A DNA stretch of 64,000 nucleotides from Hyphomonas sp. BRH_c22 (GCF_000961795.1 NZ_LADU01000114.1:1-64000), one strand, 5' to 3'. Shown: positions 1 to 8,114, counted from the first letter of the stretch. Notes: generated from the sequence alone by a model not told the origin. Numbers and translations: made by a program.

Positions 1-241
1 GGGCATCCGGTTCAGGGTCGAGCGCGCGGGCCAGCCGGGCCGAGACCGGCGCGCGGAAGGGTTCCGTGCCCGGCTCGTCCCCGACCCAGCGGACGCGCAC
101 ATTGCCGAAGGTGTCGACGCCGAGCATCAGGTCGCGCCCGGTTTCGCGTTGCCAGCGTCCGATCACCCGCAACTGCCACCACAGCCACGGCCAGAACAGG
201 ACCATGACATGGGCATAGAGGCGGGCGTGACGCGAATGCAT
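1..241 (-). CDS. Partial hypothetical membrane-anchored protein (3' end outside window)
   Basis: The reading frame stays open from an ATG at 239-241 to the window edge, about 80 codons. The N-terminus is basic (MHSRHARLYAH) and is followed by a hydrophobic, tryptophan-rich stretch (VMVLFWPWLWWQL), which looks like one membrane anchor. A hydrophilic part with a GVDTFGNVRVRW segment follows. I do not recognise the family. A TATACT hexamer lies only 7 bases before the ATG, so the transcript may be leaderless. The downstream part that would identify the gene is missing. Confidence 0.6.
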   Translation of the reverse strand, partial: MHSRHARLYAHVMVLFWPWLWWQLRVIGRWQRETGRDLMLGVDTFGNVRVRWVGDEPGTEPFRAPVSARLARALDPEPDA

Positions 242-371
242 GCGGCCCAGTATAGTCCGGGACCGGAAGTGTGGGACAATTTTGCCGGAAGGCGCGTGGC
301 GGCGGCAGGTTGCGGGTACGAAATGGGGGAGAGAAGCCTCTCCGCCGTGACGGGCGGAGGGGCGGTGGGGG

Positions 372-908
372 TCAGGCCTGTGGCAGGCGCTGGTCGTATT
401 CGGCCTTGCGGGCGAGCCAGGCTGGCCAGAAGGGCGAGGGATCCGTTCCCCGCATGCGGGCCACGAGGACATCGAGATGGGTGTGCCAGCCGGAGCTGAC
501 ATTGAGCAGGGTGTTCCTGTCCGGCACGCGGCGGTGGATGAGGGTGAGCAGCACCTCGCCGCCCTGCGGGGTGAGGGTGAAGGAGACCTCGCTCTGTTCG
601 CCCCATGTGATGACCAGAAGGCGCGGGGCATCGACCGTCACGATACGGCATTTCATGCTGTGTTCGGCGCTGAAGCCTTCGGGGCGCTGGCCCGGCGGAT
701 TGGTGAGCGTGTCATTGCGCCAGGTAAATTCGAAGGGGGCGCCTTCGGTAAGGTCCATCACGCCGGAGGCGAGCCATTGGCGGCGCAGGTCCGCATCCGT
801 GATCCAGTCCCAGCACCGCTCGATCGGGCCGGGCAGCAGGCGCTGGATCTTCAGTGTGGCAGGCTCGATCAGCGCGCCATAGGGGTCGAGTTTGGTGAGG
901 TGGGGCAT
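372..908 (-). CDS. SRPBCC (AHSA1-like) family protein
   Basis: The 178-residue product has the AHSA1/SRPBCC pattern: an early R-x-LPGPIERCWDWITDADLRRQW helix, a central strand-rich part (FEFTWRND, ITWGEQSEVSFTL) and a C-terminal helix ending in WLARKAEYDQRL. SRPBCC proteins form a helix-grip fold with a hydrophobic ligand cavity. The gene lies one base downstream of an ArsR-type regulator on the same strand. This ArsR/SRPBCC pairing is common in proteobacteria, and the regulator usually controls the pair. Ligand and reaction cannot be inferred. Confidence 0.85.
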   Translation of the reverse strand: MPHLTKLDPYGALIEPATLKIQRLLPGPIERCWDWITDADLRRQWLASGVMDLTEGAPFEFTWRNDTLTNPPGQRPEGFSAEHSMKCRIVTVDAPRLLVITWGEQSEVSFTLTPQGGEVLLTLIHRRVPDRNTLLNVSSGWHTHLDVLVARMRGTDPSPFWPAWLARKAEYDQRLPQA

Positions 909-909
909 G

Positions 910-1272
910 CTATTTTCCTTTCGGCCTGGGAGATTGCGGGGCGGGCGATGCTTCGCGCATGAGGCGTTCCAGTTCGGCGAGGCGGCCGGTCCAGAAGTGT
1001 TCGTAGAAGACGAGCCACTCGCTGGCGCTGGCCAGCGGCCCGGACTCCAGCCGGCAGATATGCGTGCGGCCGCGCACCTCGCGGCGGATCAGCCCGGCCT
1101 TCTCAAGCGACTTGATGTGTTTCGAGGCGGCGGCGAGCGACATCTCGAACGGTTCGGCCAGCTGGCTGACCGTCTGTTCGCCGTCGGCCAGCTGGCGCAG
1201 CATGTGCCGCCGGGTGGCATCGCCAAGGGCGTGAAAGACGGTGTCGAGCTGGAGGGCGTTTTGTTCAACCAT
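910..1272 (-). CDS. ArsR-family winged-helix transcriptional regulator
   Basis: The 120-residue protein starts MVEQNALQLDTVFHALGDATRRHMLRQL, the usual ArsR-type opening. A helix-turn-helix follows (QTVSQLAEPFEMSLAAASKHIKSLEKAGLIRREVRGRTHICRL). The tail SEWLVFYEHFWTGRLAELERLM is typical of the SRPBCC-linked subgroup. The metal-binding cysteine pair of ArsR/SmtB is absent, so metal sensing is unlikely. I chose the ATG at 1270-1272 over one nine codons upstream because the protein begins at the conserved residues and the palindrome at 1264-1281 covers this start. It probably represses itself and the SRPBCC gene. Confidence 0.88.
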   Translation of the reverse strand: MVEQNALQLDTVFHALGDATRRHMLRQLADGEQTVSQLAEPFEMSLAAASKHIKSLEKAGLIRREVRGRTHICRLESGPLASASEWLVFYEHFWTGRLAELERLMREASPAPQSPRPKGK

Positions 1273-1281
1273 ATGGTTTAA
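1264..1281. promoter_or_regulatory. Palindromic operator candidate over the ArsR start codon
   Basis: The sequence TTCAACCATATGGTTTAA is an 18-bp palindrome with one mismatched pair (1266/1279) and a perfect 12-bp core, AACCATATGGTT. It contains the regulator's own ATG. Binding here would block transcription or translation of the regulator and SRPBCC gene. This role is inferred. Confidence 0.55.
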
Positions 1282-1283
1282 TA

Positions 1284-1318
1284 TAATGCGGGCGCGCAAT
1301 AGTCAACCGCTTAGTTGA
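1284..1318 (-). promoter_or_regulatory. Likely promoter and second half-site of the ArsR/SRPBCC operon
   Basis: On the minus strand a TTGACT hexamer (complement of 1301-1306) lies upstream of AT-rich TATATT/TATTAA sequence before the start codon. The -35-like hexamer overlaps a 5-bp inverted repeat, TCAAC (1303-1307) and GTTGA (1314-1318). This shares the TCAAC half-site with the palindrome at 1264-1281. Two operator copies around one promoter would fit autorepression. Confidence 0.4.
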
Positions 1319-1396
1319 ATATTTTTCTGGGGGGTGACAGCGCCTGCCTCACGGTGATGGCTTGCGTTCGGGCGGGTGATCGGGCTGGGTTGGGGC

Positions 1397-2632
1397 ATGA
1401 CCCCTTCGCCTGACCGCGCCGAAACGCCCTCCCCCGCCCCGCCGAAACACTTGTCGAAAGGCGAGCTTTACCTCCTGTCGGCGGCGACGGCTGTGGTGAC
1501 GGCGAACGCCTATTACATCCACCCGATCATTGCGGTCGTGGCCGATGATTTCGGCGTCAGCCATGCGATGATCGGCATGGTGCCGGCGTTCAACCAGATC
1601 GCGCTGGCGCTGGGCATCCTGCTGCTGCTGCCGCTGGGCGACTGGGTGAGCAACCGGCGGCTGGTGTCGATCTTTGTCGCGGCCCAGTTCCTGTCGGTGG
1701 TGGTGATGGCGCTGGCGCAGGAATACTGGCTGTTCGTGACCGCCTCGACCGTGCTCGGCTTTTTCACCATCGCGCCCTACCTGTTGCCGACCTATGTGTC
1801 GAAACGCGTGGCGGCGGGCGACCTTGGCCAGGCAACGGCGATCATCACCACGGGCATCATTACCGGCATCCTGGTGGCGCGCGCGGGCGCCGGCGTGCTG
1901 GGCGAGCATTTCGGCTGGCGCAGCGTGTATTACGTCACCGCCGTGCTGATGATGGCGGTGACATTTGCCCTGCCGATGATCATGGAGAAGCGGGATTCGC
2001 GCACTGTGGCGGCACCGGGGCAGAGCTATGCCGGGCTGATCGCATCGATTGGTCCCATCGTGCGACAGAACAAGGAAATCCTGCTCTCCGGCACCATCCA
2101 GGCGCTCGGCTTCGGCATTTTCCTGTCCGTGTGGATGGGCCTTGGCCTGCACCTGACCAGCCCTGACATGGGCTATGGCGTGGACACGGTCGGCTATCTG
2201 GCGCTGTTTGCCATCTTCAACGTGTTCACCACGCCGCGCCTTGGCGCATGGGCCGACAAGGTGGGCCCGCGCCGCGCAAGGCTGACCGTGGCGACGACGC
2301 AATTGTTCGGCGTGACGCTCCTGTTCTTTTTCGGCCACAGCCTGTGGCTGTTGATGATCCCGATCGTGATCATGAATGTCGGCGGGCCGCTGATCGATGT
2401 GTGCAACCGCATGACCTTCCTGAACAAGGCGCCCGAGATCCGCACGCGCCTGATGACCGTGTACATCGTGATGATGTTCATCGGCGGCGGTGCGGCGAGC
2501 TGGGCCGGGACAACGGCCTATGACCTGGCCGGGTGGCAGGGCAATGCCGCGCTGGCCTTCGGCATGTCGGCATGCCTGTGGGTTCTGTGCTTCCTCAGCC
2601 TGCGGCGGGAGAAGAAGGACGCAAAGGCATGA
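1397..2632 (+). CDS. MFS transporter
   Basis: The 411-residue protein shows about twelve hydrophobic segments in two halves joined by a cytoplasmic loop around MEKRDSRTVAAPGQS, which is the major facilitator layout. Motif-like charged turns follow helix 2 (LGDWVSNRRLV) and helix 8 (LGAWADKVGPRRARL). The extra hydrophilic N-terminus before HLSKGELYLL makes the start uncertain; the ATG at 1397 is preferred to one seven codons upstream. Its stop overlaps the next start (ATGA), so it is co-transcribed with the kinase-like gene. The substrate is unknown. Glycerate or a related organic acid is a guess from that neighbour alone. Confidence 0.88.
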   Translation: MTPSPDRAETPSPAPPKHLSKGELYLLSAATAVVTANAYYIHPIIAVVADDFGVSHAMIGMVPAFNQIALALGILLLLPLGDWVSNRRLVSIFVAAQFLSVVVMALAQEYWLFVTASTVLGFFTIAPYLLPTYVSKRVAAGDLGQATAIITTGIITGILVARAGAGVLGEHFGWRSVYYVTAVLMMAVTFALPMIMEKRDSRTVAAPGQSYAGLIASIGPIVRQNKEILLSGTIQALGFGIFLSVWMGLGLHLTSPDMGYGVDTVGYLALFAIFNVFTTPRLGAWADKVGPRRARLTVATTQLFGVTLLFFFGHSLWLLMIPIVIMNVGGPLIDVCNRMTFLNKAPEIRTRLMTVYIVMMFIGGGAASWAGTTAYDLAGWQGNAALAFGMSACLWVLCFLSLRREKKDAKA

Positions 2633-3405
2633 CGCCGCTGGCAGACCGGTTGCTGGAACTTGCCTCCCGGACGGTCGATGCGGGCGCACGGATCATCTTC
2701 ATTGCCGGGCCGCAGGGCGTCGGCAAGTCGACCGCCATGGCCACGCTGACAGAGGCGATTGCGGGATCGGTCGCGCTGGCACTGGATGACTTCTACCTGA
2801 CCAGGGCCGAACGGGAAGCGCTTGCCCGCGACGTGCATCCCCTGTTCGCCACACGCGGGCCGCCGGGCACGCATGATGTGGCGCTGTTGATGGAGACGCT
2901 GACGCGACTGATGGCGGCCGGGCCGGACGAGCCCATTCGTGTGCCGGTATTTGACAAGGCGACTGATGACAGGCGCCCACCGGACGCGTGGACCGTGGTG
3001 CGGGGCGCGCCGCGCGTGATCTTCCTCGAAGGCTGGCTATTGGGCGTGGCGGCAGACCCGGCAACGGCGGGGGCCCCGCCGCTCAATGCGGTGGAGGCCA
3101 GCGATGCCGACGGCACATGGCGGGCCTGCCAGGAAGCGCAACTGGCCGGGCCGTATGCGCGCCTGTGGGACATGGCCGACGCGTTTATCTATCTCGATGC
3201 GCCGGGCTTTGCGGCGGTGCATGACTGGCGGATCGAACAGGAAGAATCGACTCTGGGCCTCGCGCCCGGCACGCTGGACGCGGCACGGCGCGACTGGGTC
3301 GCCGGTTTCATCCTGCACTACCAGCGCCTGACCGAGCGCCTGCTGGCCGGGCACAGGCAAGCGGGCGAGGCGATTGCGGTGGATCGTTTCCGGCAACCGG
3401 TGTGA
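2629..3405 (+). CDS. P-loop kinase of the D-glycerate 3-kinase (GLYK/YggC-like) family
   Basis: The protein has 258 residues. A Walker A motif GPQGVGKST is at residues 27-35, and the segment LALDDFYLTRAEREALARDVHPL, followed by RGPPGTHD, is typical of the plant-type glycerate kinase and uridine-kinase-like clan. A second strand, VIFLEGWLLG, supplies the acidic residue seen in this clan. The family phosphorylates D-glycerate to 3-phosphoglycerate, which would feed glycolysis and the pentose pathway; transketolase is the convergent neighbour. The start is fixed by the ATGA overlap with the transporter. The exact substrate is inferred from family only. Confidence 0.8.
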   Translation: MTPLADRLLELASRTVDAGARIIFIAGPQGVGKSTAMATLTEAIAGSVALALDDFYLTRAEREALARDVHPLFATRGPPGTHDVALLMETLTRLMAAGPDEPIRVPVFDKATDDRRPPDAWTVVRGAPRVIFLEGWLLGVAADPATAGAPPLNAVEASDADGTWRACQEAQLAGPYARLWDMADAFIYLDAPGFAAVHDWRIEQEESTLGLAPGTLDAARRDWVAGFILHYQRLTERLLAGHRQAGEAIAVDRFRQPV

Positions 3406-3415
3406 GCGCGGGTGC

Positions 3416-5392
3416 CTAAACCCGCGCCTTGACGGCCGCTGCGACGGCTTCGGCGGTGATGCCGAAATGCTTGTAGAGGGCCTGGTAGGGGGCGCTGGCG
3501 CCGAAACTGTCCATGCCGACAAAGCCGCCATCATGGCCGATCCAGCGGTCCCAGCCGAAGCGGACACCGGCTTCGACCGCCACGCGGGGCACGCCGCCGC
3601 CGAGGGTGGCCTGCTGGTAGGCCGCGTCCTGCGCTTCGAACAGTTCCATGCACGGCATCGAGACGACGCGCGCCTTGACGCCGTCTTTCGCGAGCTGGTC
3701 CTGCGCGGCAAGCGCAATCTCGACTTCCGAACCGGTGGCGATGATGACGGCCTGGGCCTGGGCCTTGCCCTTGCAGTCTGACAGGACATAGGCGCCGCGG
3801 GCGCAGAGGTTTTCGTCCGTATGCTCTTTGCGGGCGGGCTTCAGGCCCTGGCGGGTGAGCGCCAGCGTGGCGGGGCCTTCGGCATTCTCGAGCGCGAGTT
3901 CCCAGCATTCGGCCGTTTCGACGCCGTCCGCCGGGCGGTAGACGTGCATGTTCGGCATGGCGCGCAGGCTGGCGATATGTTCGACCGGCTGGTGGGTGGG
4001 GCCGTCCTCGCCGAGGCCGATGGAATCATGCGTCATCACATGGATGACGCGCGTGCCCATCAGGGCGCCGAGGCGGATGGCCGCGCGGCTGTAATCGGCA
4101 AACACGAGGAAGGTGCCGGAATAGGGAATGACGCCGCCATGCAGCGCCATGCCGTTCATCGCAGCGGCCATGGCATGCTCGCGCACGCCATAATGAATGT
4201 AGCGGCCGCTCCAGTTGGCGGGCGACAGGACAGCTGTGTGCGAGGTCAGCGTATTGTTCGAGCCGGTCAGATCGGCCGAGCCGCCGATCATTTCCGGGAC
4301 GAGATCGGTGATGACTTCGAGGGCTGCGCCGCTCCACTGGCGGGTCGCCTTGGACTCGCCGCCTTCAACAACGGATTTCTTGTGCTTGATGATGGCCTTG
4401 CCGAGATTCTTCGGCAGGCGGCCGGCGATGGCGGCGCTGAACTCGCCCTTTTTCGGCGAGGCGGCGAGGCGCTTGGCCCAGGCGTCGCGATCCGGCTTGC
4501 CGCGCGCGCCAGCCTTGGCCCAGGCCTCCTCAATGGCGGCGGGGACGGCAAATGGCTCATGCGGCCAGTCGATATTCTTGCGGATGCCGGCAATCTCTTC
4601 GGGGCCATAGGGGCCGCCATGCGCCTTGCCGGTGCCGGAGATCTTGGGCGCGCCATAGCCGATGATGGTTTTCACGGCGAGGAAGACGGGCTTTTTCTGG
4701 GTCTGGGCCCATTTCAGCGCCGCGGTGACATCTTTCTCGTCATGGCCGTCAACCTTGCGGGTGACCCAGCCGGACGCTTCGAAACGGGCGCACTGGTCTG
4801 TCGAATCCGACAGGTCCGTGCTGCCATCAATAGTGACGGCATTGTCGTCGAACAGGACGATGAGGCGATTGAGCTTCAAATGCCCGGCCAGCGTGATCGC
4901 TTCCTGGCTGAGGCCTTCCATGAGGCAGCCATCGCCGGTGATGACATAGGTCTTGTGGTTGACAAGCTCGTCGCCGAAGCGGGCATTGAGGTGGCGTTCG
5001 GCAATCGCCATGCCGACAGCGGTCGCGATGCCCTGGCCGAGCGGGCCGGTCGTGGTTTCGACGCCGGCTGTGTGGAAATTCTCCGGGTGGCCAGGCGTAT
5101 TCGCGCCAAGCTGGCGGAAATTCCGGATATCGTCGCGGCTGACCGACTTGTAACCGGCCAGGTGGAGCAGCGAATAGATCAGCATCGACCCGTGCCCGGC
5201 CGAAAGGACGAAACGGTCACGGTCGGCCCAGGCCGGATCGGTGGGGTCATATTTGAGGAATTTGCGGAAAAGCACCGTCGCGGCATCGGCCATTCCAAGC
5301 GGCAGGCCGACATGGCCGGACTTGGCCGCCTCTACTGCATCCATCGACAGGGCGCGGATGGCATTCGCCATATCCCGGTTTGTCACAGCCAT
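3416..5392 (-). CDS. tkt: Transketolase
   Basis: The 658-residue product matches transketolase over its whole length. The thiamine diphosphate site reads TGDGCLMEGLSQEA, and RFVLSAGHGSMLIYSLLHLAGY and GLGEDGPTHQPVEH are family hallmarks. The pyrimidine-domain GVREHAMAAAMNG segment is also present. The enzyme moves two-carbon ketol units between sugar phosphates in the non-oxidative pentose phosphate pathway, using Mg2+ and ThDP in the cytoplasm. I chose the ATG at 5390-5392 because the AVTNRDMANAIRALSMDAV start matches the family; the upstream extension does not. It ends 10 bases from the convergent kinase gene. Confidence 0.97.
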   Translation of the reverse strand: MAVTNRDMANAIRALSMDAVEAAKSGHVGLPLGMADAATVLFRKFLKYDPTDPAWADRDRFVLSAGHGSMLIYSLLHLAGYKSVSRDDIRNFRQLGANTPGHPENFHTAGVETTTGPLGQGIATAVGMAIAERHLNARFGDELVNHKTYVITGDGCLMEGLSQEAITLAGHLKLNRLIVLFDDNAVTIDGSTDLSDSTDQCARFEASGWVTRKVDGHDEKDVTAALKWAQTQKKPVFLAVKTIIGYGAPKISGTGKAHGGPYGPEEIAGIRKNIDWPHEPFAVPAAIEEAWAKAGARGKPDRDAWAKRLAASPKKGEFSAAIAGRLPKNLGKAIIKHKKSVVEGGESKATRQWSGAALEVITDLVPEMIGGSADLTGSNNTLTSHTAVLSPANWSGRYIHYGVREHAMAAAMNGMALHGGVIPYSGTFLVFADYSRAAIRLGALMGTRVIHVMTHDSIGLGEDGPTHQPVEHIASLRAMPNMHVYRPADGVETAECWELALENAEGPATLALTRQGLKPARKEHTDENLCARGAYVLSDCKGKAQAQAVIIATGSEVEIALAAQDQLAKDGVKARVVSMPCMELFEAQDAAYQQATLGGGVPRVAVEAGVRFGWDRWIGHDGGFVGMDSFGASAPYQALYKHFGITAEAVAAAVKARV

Positions 5393-5492
5393 TCTGCTAT
5401 CTCCAAATATCTTCAATCGTCGTAGGCCAGACTCCCGCCGACACGTCAAGCCGCTTGGCGGATCGCTGCAATGCCGTTAGTTCATTGGAGAT

Positions 5493-5786
5493 ATGACCGA
5501 GCTTGATCCATCTGCCCGCCGCCTGGATGCGGCCATCAAGCGCCTCGAGGGGGCGCTCGACTCGCTTATGTCGCGAACCGGGGACCCGGCCGTGACCCGT
5601 GCAGAGCTGGCCGCTTTGGTTGAGGACCGTGCCCGCATGGCCGAAGAACTGGATGCGTCACTCGCCCGTGAGGAAGAATTGCAGGCCCTGGCCGACGAGG
5701 CGAGCGAGGCGCTGGGCGCAGCGATCGAGGAAGTCCGCGCCGCCCTCCGCAAGGACGGCGCACAAGCCCGGGACGAGCAGGAATAG
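5493..5786 (+). CDS. Small coiled-coil protein (DUF4164-like) upstream of zapA
   Basis: This 97-residue, highly charged protein is almost entirely predicted helix: ARRLDAAIKRLEGALDSL, then LVEDRARMAEELDASL and EASEALGAAIEEVRAAL. The heptad-like spacing suggests a coiled coil. Alphaproteobacteria often carry such a short DUF4164-type gene directly before zapA. Here the stop TAG abuts the zapA ATG, so the two are translationally coupled. A role with ZapA in division is plausible but not shown. It is divergent from tkt, with 100 bases between the starts. Confidence 0.75.
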   Translation: MTELDPSARRLDAAIKRLEGALDSLMSRTGDPAVTRAELAALVEDRARMAEELDASLAREEELQALADEASEALGAAIEEVRAALRKDGAQARDEQE

Positions 5787-6095
5787 ATGGCAAAGGCGGA
5801 TATCACCTTGCGCGGCCGGGCCTATTCGATTGCCTGCGCACCGGGACAGGAAACCCGCATCCAGCTGCTGGCCGAGCAGCTGAACGCGCGGGTGGACCAG
5901 ATTTCCGGGGCGGTCGGCGATATTGGCGAGGAACGCCTGCTGCTGATTGCCTCGCTGGCGCTGCTGGACGAGCTGGACGCAGCGCGCCGGGCGAAACCGG
6001 GCGCGGCGCAGGCCGAGCAGAAAGTGGCCGATGCCCTGTCCAGCGCAGCCGAGCGGATCGAGGCCCTCGCGGCGCGGATTGAAAGCGGGCACTGA
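5787..6095 (+). CDS. zapA: Cell division protein ZapA
   Basis: The 102-residue protein begins MAKADITLRGRAYSIACAPGQE and continues with LAEQLNARVDQISGAVGDIGEERLLLIASLALLDEL, the ZapA globular head. A charged C-terminal helix follows. ZapA binds FtsZ and bundles its protofilaments at the division site. It begins immediately after the coiled-coil gene stop. The 6S RNA that follows zapA in many alphaproteobacteria is not here: only 80 bases separate this stop from the next gene. Confidence 0.9.
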   Translation: MAKADITLRGRAYSIACAPGQETRIQLLAEQLNARVDQISGAVGDIGEERLLLIASLALLDELDAARRAKPGAAQAEQKVADALSSAAERIEALAARIESGH

Positions 6096-6175
6096 AACCC
6101 GCGACCCTTTGCGCATGGCCGCAAGGCAGGCGAAGGGCCATATAGACAGGTGACACAGCCGGAAAGGCCGCCATC

Positions 6176-6388
6176 ATGCAACTCTTCCTGTCCATCGCCT
6201 TCTATGTCGGCATCGCCGCACTCGTGATTGTTCTCGGCCTCGGCATCGCCAATCTCGCCCGTACCGACGAGAACCAGGCCAGCCGGTCAAACAAGCTGAT
6301 GCGCATGCGCATTTTCGTGCAGGCCATCGTGATCGCCATCCTCGTGGCACTGGGCGCGCTGGCCGGGGCGTTCAAGATCGGATTCTAG
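6176..6388 (+). CDS. Twin-transmembrane protein with HIG1-type domain
   Basis: The 70-residue protein has two hydrophobic helices (residues about 3-26 and 47-68) joined by a basic loop, SRSNKLMRMRIFVQ. The NKLMRMR-type loop is the signature of the HIG1_N/twin-transmembrane family. In alphaproteobacteria and mitochondria these proteins associate with respiratory complexes, but no function is assigned here. It sits nine bases upstream of the adenosyltransferase gene on the same strand. Confidence 0.8.
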   Translation: MQLFLSIAFYVGIAALVIVLGLGIANLARTDENQASRSNKLMRMRIFVQAIVIAILVALGALAGAFKIGF

Positions 6389-6397
6389 GGGGCCGCC

Positions 6398-6970
6398 ATG
6401 GTCAGGATCGACAAGATTTACACCAGGACCGGCGACAAGGGCAAAACCCGCCTGTCGACTGGCGAGCCGCTGGACAAGTGGCATCCGCGCGTGGCGGCCT
6501 ATGGCACCGTGGACGAAGTGAACGCGGCGCTGGGCGTCGCGGCGCTGCATGCCGAGGGCGACATGCTGGCGGCGCTGCGCCGGGTGCAGAACGACCTGTT
6601 CGACCTCGGCGCAGACCTGGCGACGCCCGACCGGGGCACGAAGCTGGAATGGACGCCGCTGCGCATTGTCGAGGCGCAGGTCAAACGCCTCGAGACCGAG
6701 ATCGACGCGATGAACGTCAATATTGCGCCGCTGGACAGTTTCATCCTGCCCGGCGGCAGCGCGCTGGCCGCACACATGCATGTCGCCCGCACGCTCTGCC
6801 GCCGGGCCGAGCGCCAGATTGCCGAACTGTTTGCGATGGAGGATGAGGTGGTGAGCCCCGAGGCGCTGGCCTATGCCAACCGCCTGTCGGACTGGCTGTT
6901 CGTGATCGGCCGGGTTGCCAACAATGATGGCAAGGATGACATCAAATGGGTGCCGGGGGCGAACAGGTAG
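6398..6970 (+). CDS. Cob(I)yrinic acid a,c-diamide adenosyltransferase (PduO type)
   Basis: The 190-residue protein opens MVRIDKIYTRTGDKGKTRL, the ATP-binding signature of PduO-type ATP:cob(I)alamin adenosyltransferases. It continues with AAYGTVDEVNAALG and the ARTLCRRAERQIAEL helix that holds the conserved arginines. It transfers the 5'-deoxyadenosyl group of ATP to Co(I) corrinoid, completing adenosylcobalamin. No other cobalamin gene is nearby, so it may serve salvage for B12-dependent enzymes. It follows the HIG1-type gene closely and ends just before a palindromic repeat. Confidence 0.95.
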   Translation: MVRIDKIYTRTGDKGKTRLSTGEPLDKWHPRVAAYGTVDEVNAALGVAALHAEGDMLAALRRVQNDLFDLGADLATPDRGTKLEWTPLRIVEAQVKRLETEIDAMNVNIAPLDSFILPGGSALAAHMHVARTLCRRAERQIAELFAMEDEVVSPEALAYANRLSDWLFVIGRVANNDGKDDIKWVPGANR

Positions 6971-6985
6971 CAAGCTCCAGAAGGG

Positions 6986-7079
6986 GCTCATCCTGAGCGA
7001 AGCCTAAGGACGCGCCCCGTGCGATGGAAACCCATACGCGCGGCCCGCGCCCTATCCTTCGACTTCGCTCAGGATGAGC
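6986..7079. repeat. REP-like palindromic repeat, copy 1
   Basis: The left arm GCTCATCCTGAGCGAAG (6986-7002) is repeated in inverted form as CTTCGCTCAGGATGAGC (7063-7079), 60 bases apart. Each arm itself contains an imperfect short palindrome. The element lies between the convergent adenosyltransferase and MBL hydrolase genes and could act as a bidirectional transcription stop. The right arm supplies the last codons and the TGA stop of the MBL gene. The same arm sequence flanks the IS110-type element at 19788-20906. Confidence 0.85.
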
Positions 7080-8058
7080 GCTTTTCGTGTACTCGCCTGT
7101 TCCGCATCGCGTCGCGTGTGTCGGCCATCAGGGCGAAGAGGCCGAGGGCGGGGGTGACGATTCCGTCGCCGCGATATTCCCGGTAGAGAGTATCGACATT
7201 GACGGCGATCCGCTCGGCGTCGCCCCAGCTGGCATAGTCACCGAGGGCGATGTCCAGCGCGGCTTCGCGCACTTCCATCCCGGCATCAAACCGCTTGCGG
7301 GCCTCGGCGTCGATATAGTTCAGATAATCGGCGACGCGGCGAACGCCCGCCTTGTCCGTAATCGGACCATGGCCGGGGACAATCACATCGACATCCATCT
7401 CGCAGATCCGGTCGCAGGCGCGGATCCAGTTGGAGACGGGGCCGGCCCACATCAGCGGCGTGCCGTCAATGAACAGGATGTCGCCAGTGAAGACCGTACG
7501 GTCTGACGGCACATGCACGAGCACGTCACCCGCCGTGTGCGCGGGGCCGACCTCGATCAGCTCCACCGCCTTGTCGCCGACCTTGAGATCGAGCCTGCCG
7601 GAGAAAGTGCGCGTGGGGGCGCGCTCGGTAACCCCGGCAAAATCGAACATGCCGAAAATCTCGGAGAAATAGGCCCCGGCCGAGCCCATGCCGGGCGCCA
7701 TCTTGAGCAACTGGGCAAGCAGGGCCGGATTGACGTCTTCCATTTCGCGCGCGCTGGCTTCGGACGCGATGATCTCGGCATGCTGGCAGCAGCCATTGCC
7801 GTGCGTATGGTCGCCATTGGCATGGGTGTTGACGATCACGCCGATATCGTCCGGCGAGAGGCCGGTGGCGTCACCCATGGCCTTGAGCATGTCGGCGGTC
7901 AGCTTCATGTCGAACAGCGTGTCCACCAGAAGAGACTGGCCGCCATCGACGATCAGCCCCGCATTCGACCAGCCCCAGCCGCCATCCGGCTGCAGCCAGG
8001 CATAGAGCCCGTTGCCGATATCCTTGAGGCCCCTGGTATAGTTCCAGCGCTGTGCCAT
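7069..8058 (-). CDS. MBL-fold metallo-hydrolase (THANGDH subgroup)
   Basis: The 329-residue protein has a metallo-beta-lactamase fold. The metal motif is THANGDHTHGN, so the second histidine of canonical HxHxDH is asparagine. Later ligands are present: GPAHTAGDVLVHVP, the FTGDILF aspartate and the VPGHGP histidine. Proteins with THANGDH motifs form a known uncharacterised subgroup of hydrolases. No signal peptide is evident. The last residues (KRSS) and stop codon lie inside a REP-like repeat arm, so the C-terminus was set by the repeat. The substrate is unknown. Confidence 0.88.
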   Translation of the reverse strand: MAQRWNYTRGLKDIGNGLYAWLQPDGGWGWSNAGLIVDGGQSLLVDTLFDMKLTADMLKAMGDATGLSPDDIGVIVNTHANGDHTHGNGCCQHAEIIASEASAREMEDVNPALLAQLLKMAPGMGSAGAYFSEIFGMFDFAGVTERAPTRTFSGRLDLKVGDKAVELIEVGPAHTAGDVLVHVPSDRTVFTGDILFIDGTPLMWAGPVSNWIRACDRICEMDVDVIVPGHGPITDKAGVRRVADYLNYIDAEARKRFDAGMEVREAALDIALGDYASWGDAERIAVNVDTLYREYRGDGIVTPALGLFALMADTRDAMRNRRVHEKRSS

Positions 8059-8114
8059 TCGCGGTCTCCTCGACTATTTCCGTATCAAGGCAGGCTTGGT
8101 GCCGGCTTGCAAGA

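Noticed and set aside
1349-2689. 446-codon minus-strand frame opposite the MFS transporter
   Set aside because: It is rich in His, Arg and Gln with no domain-like pattern, and it is the mirror of a clear 12-helix transporter in GC-rich DNA.
3821-5425. 534-codon plus-strand frame opposite transketolase
   Set aside because: The opposite strand encodes an unmistakable transketolase; the long frame arises from codon bias.
6096-6175. 6S RNA gene after zapA
   Set aside because: The gap is 80 bases, too short for a 6S RNA, and no long central bubble structure is visible.
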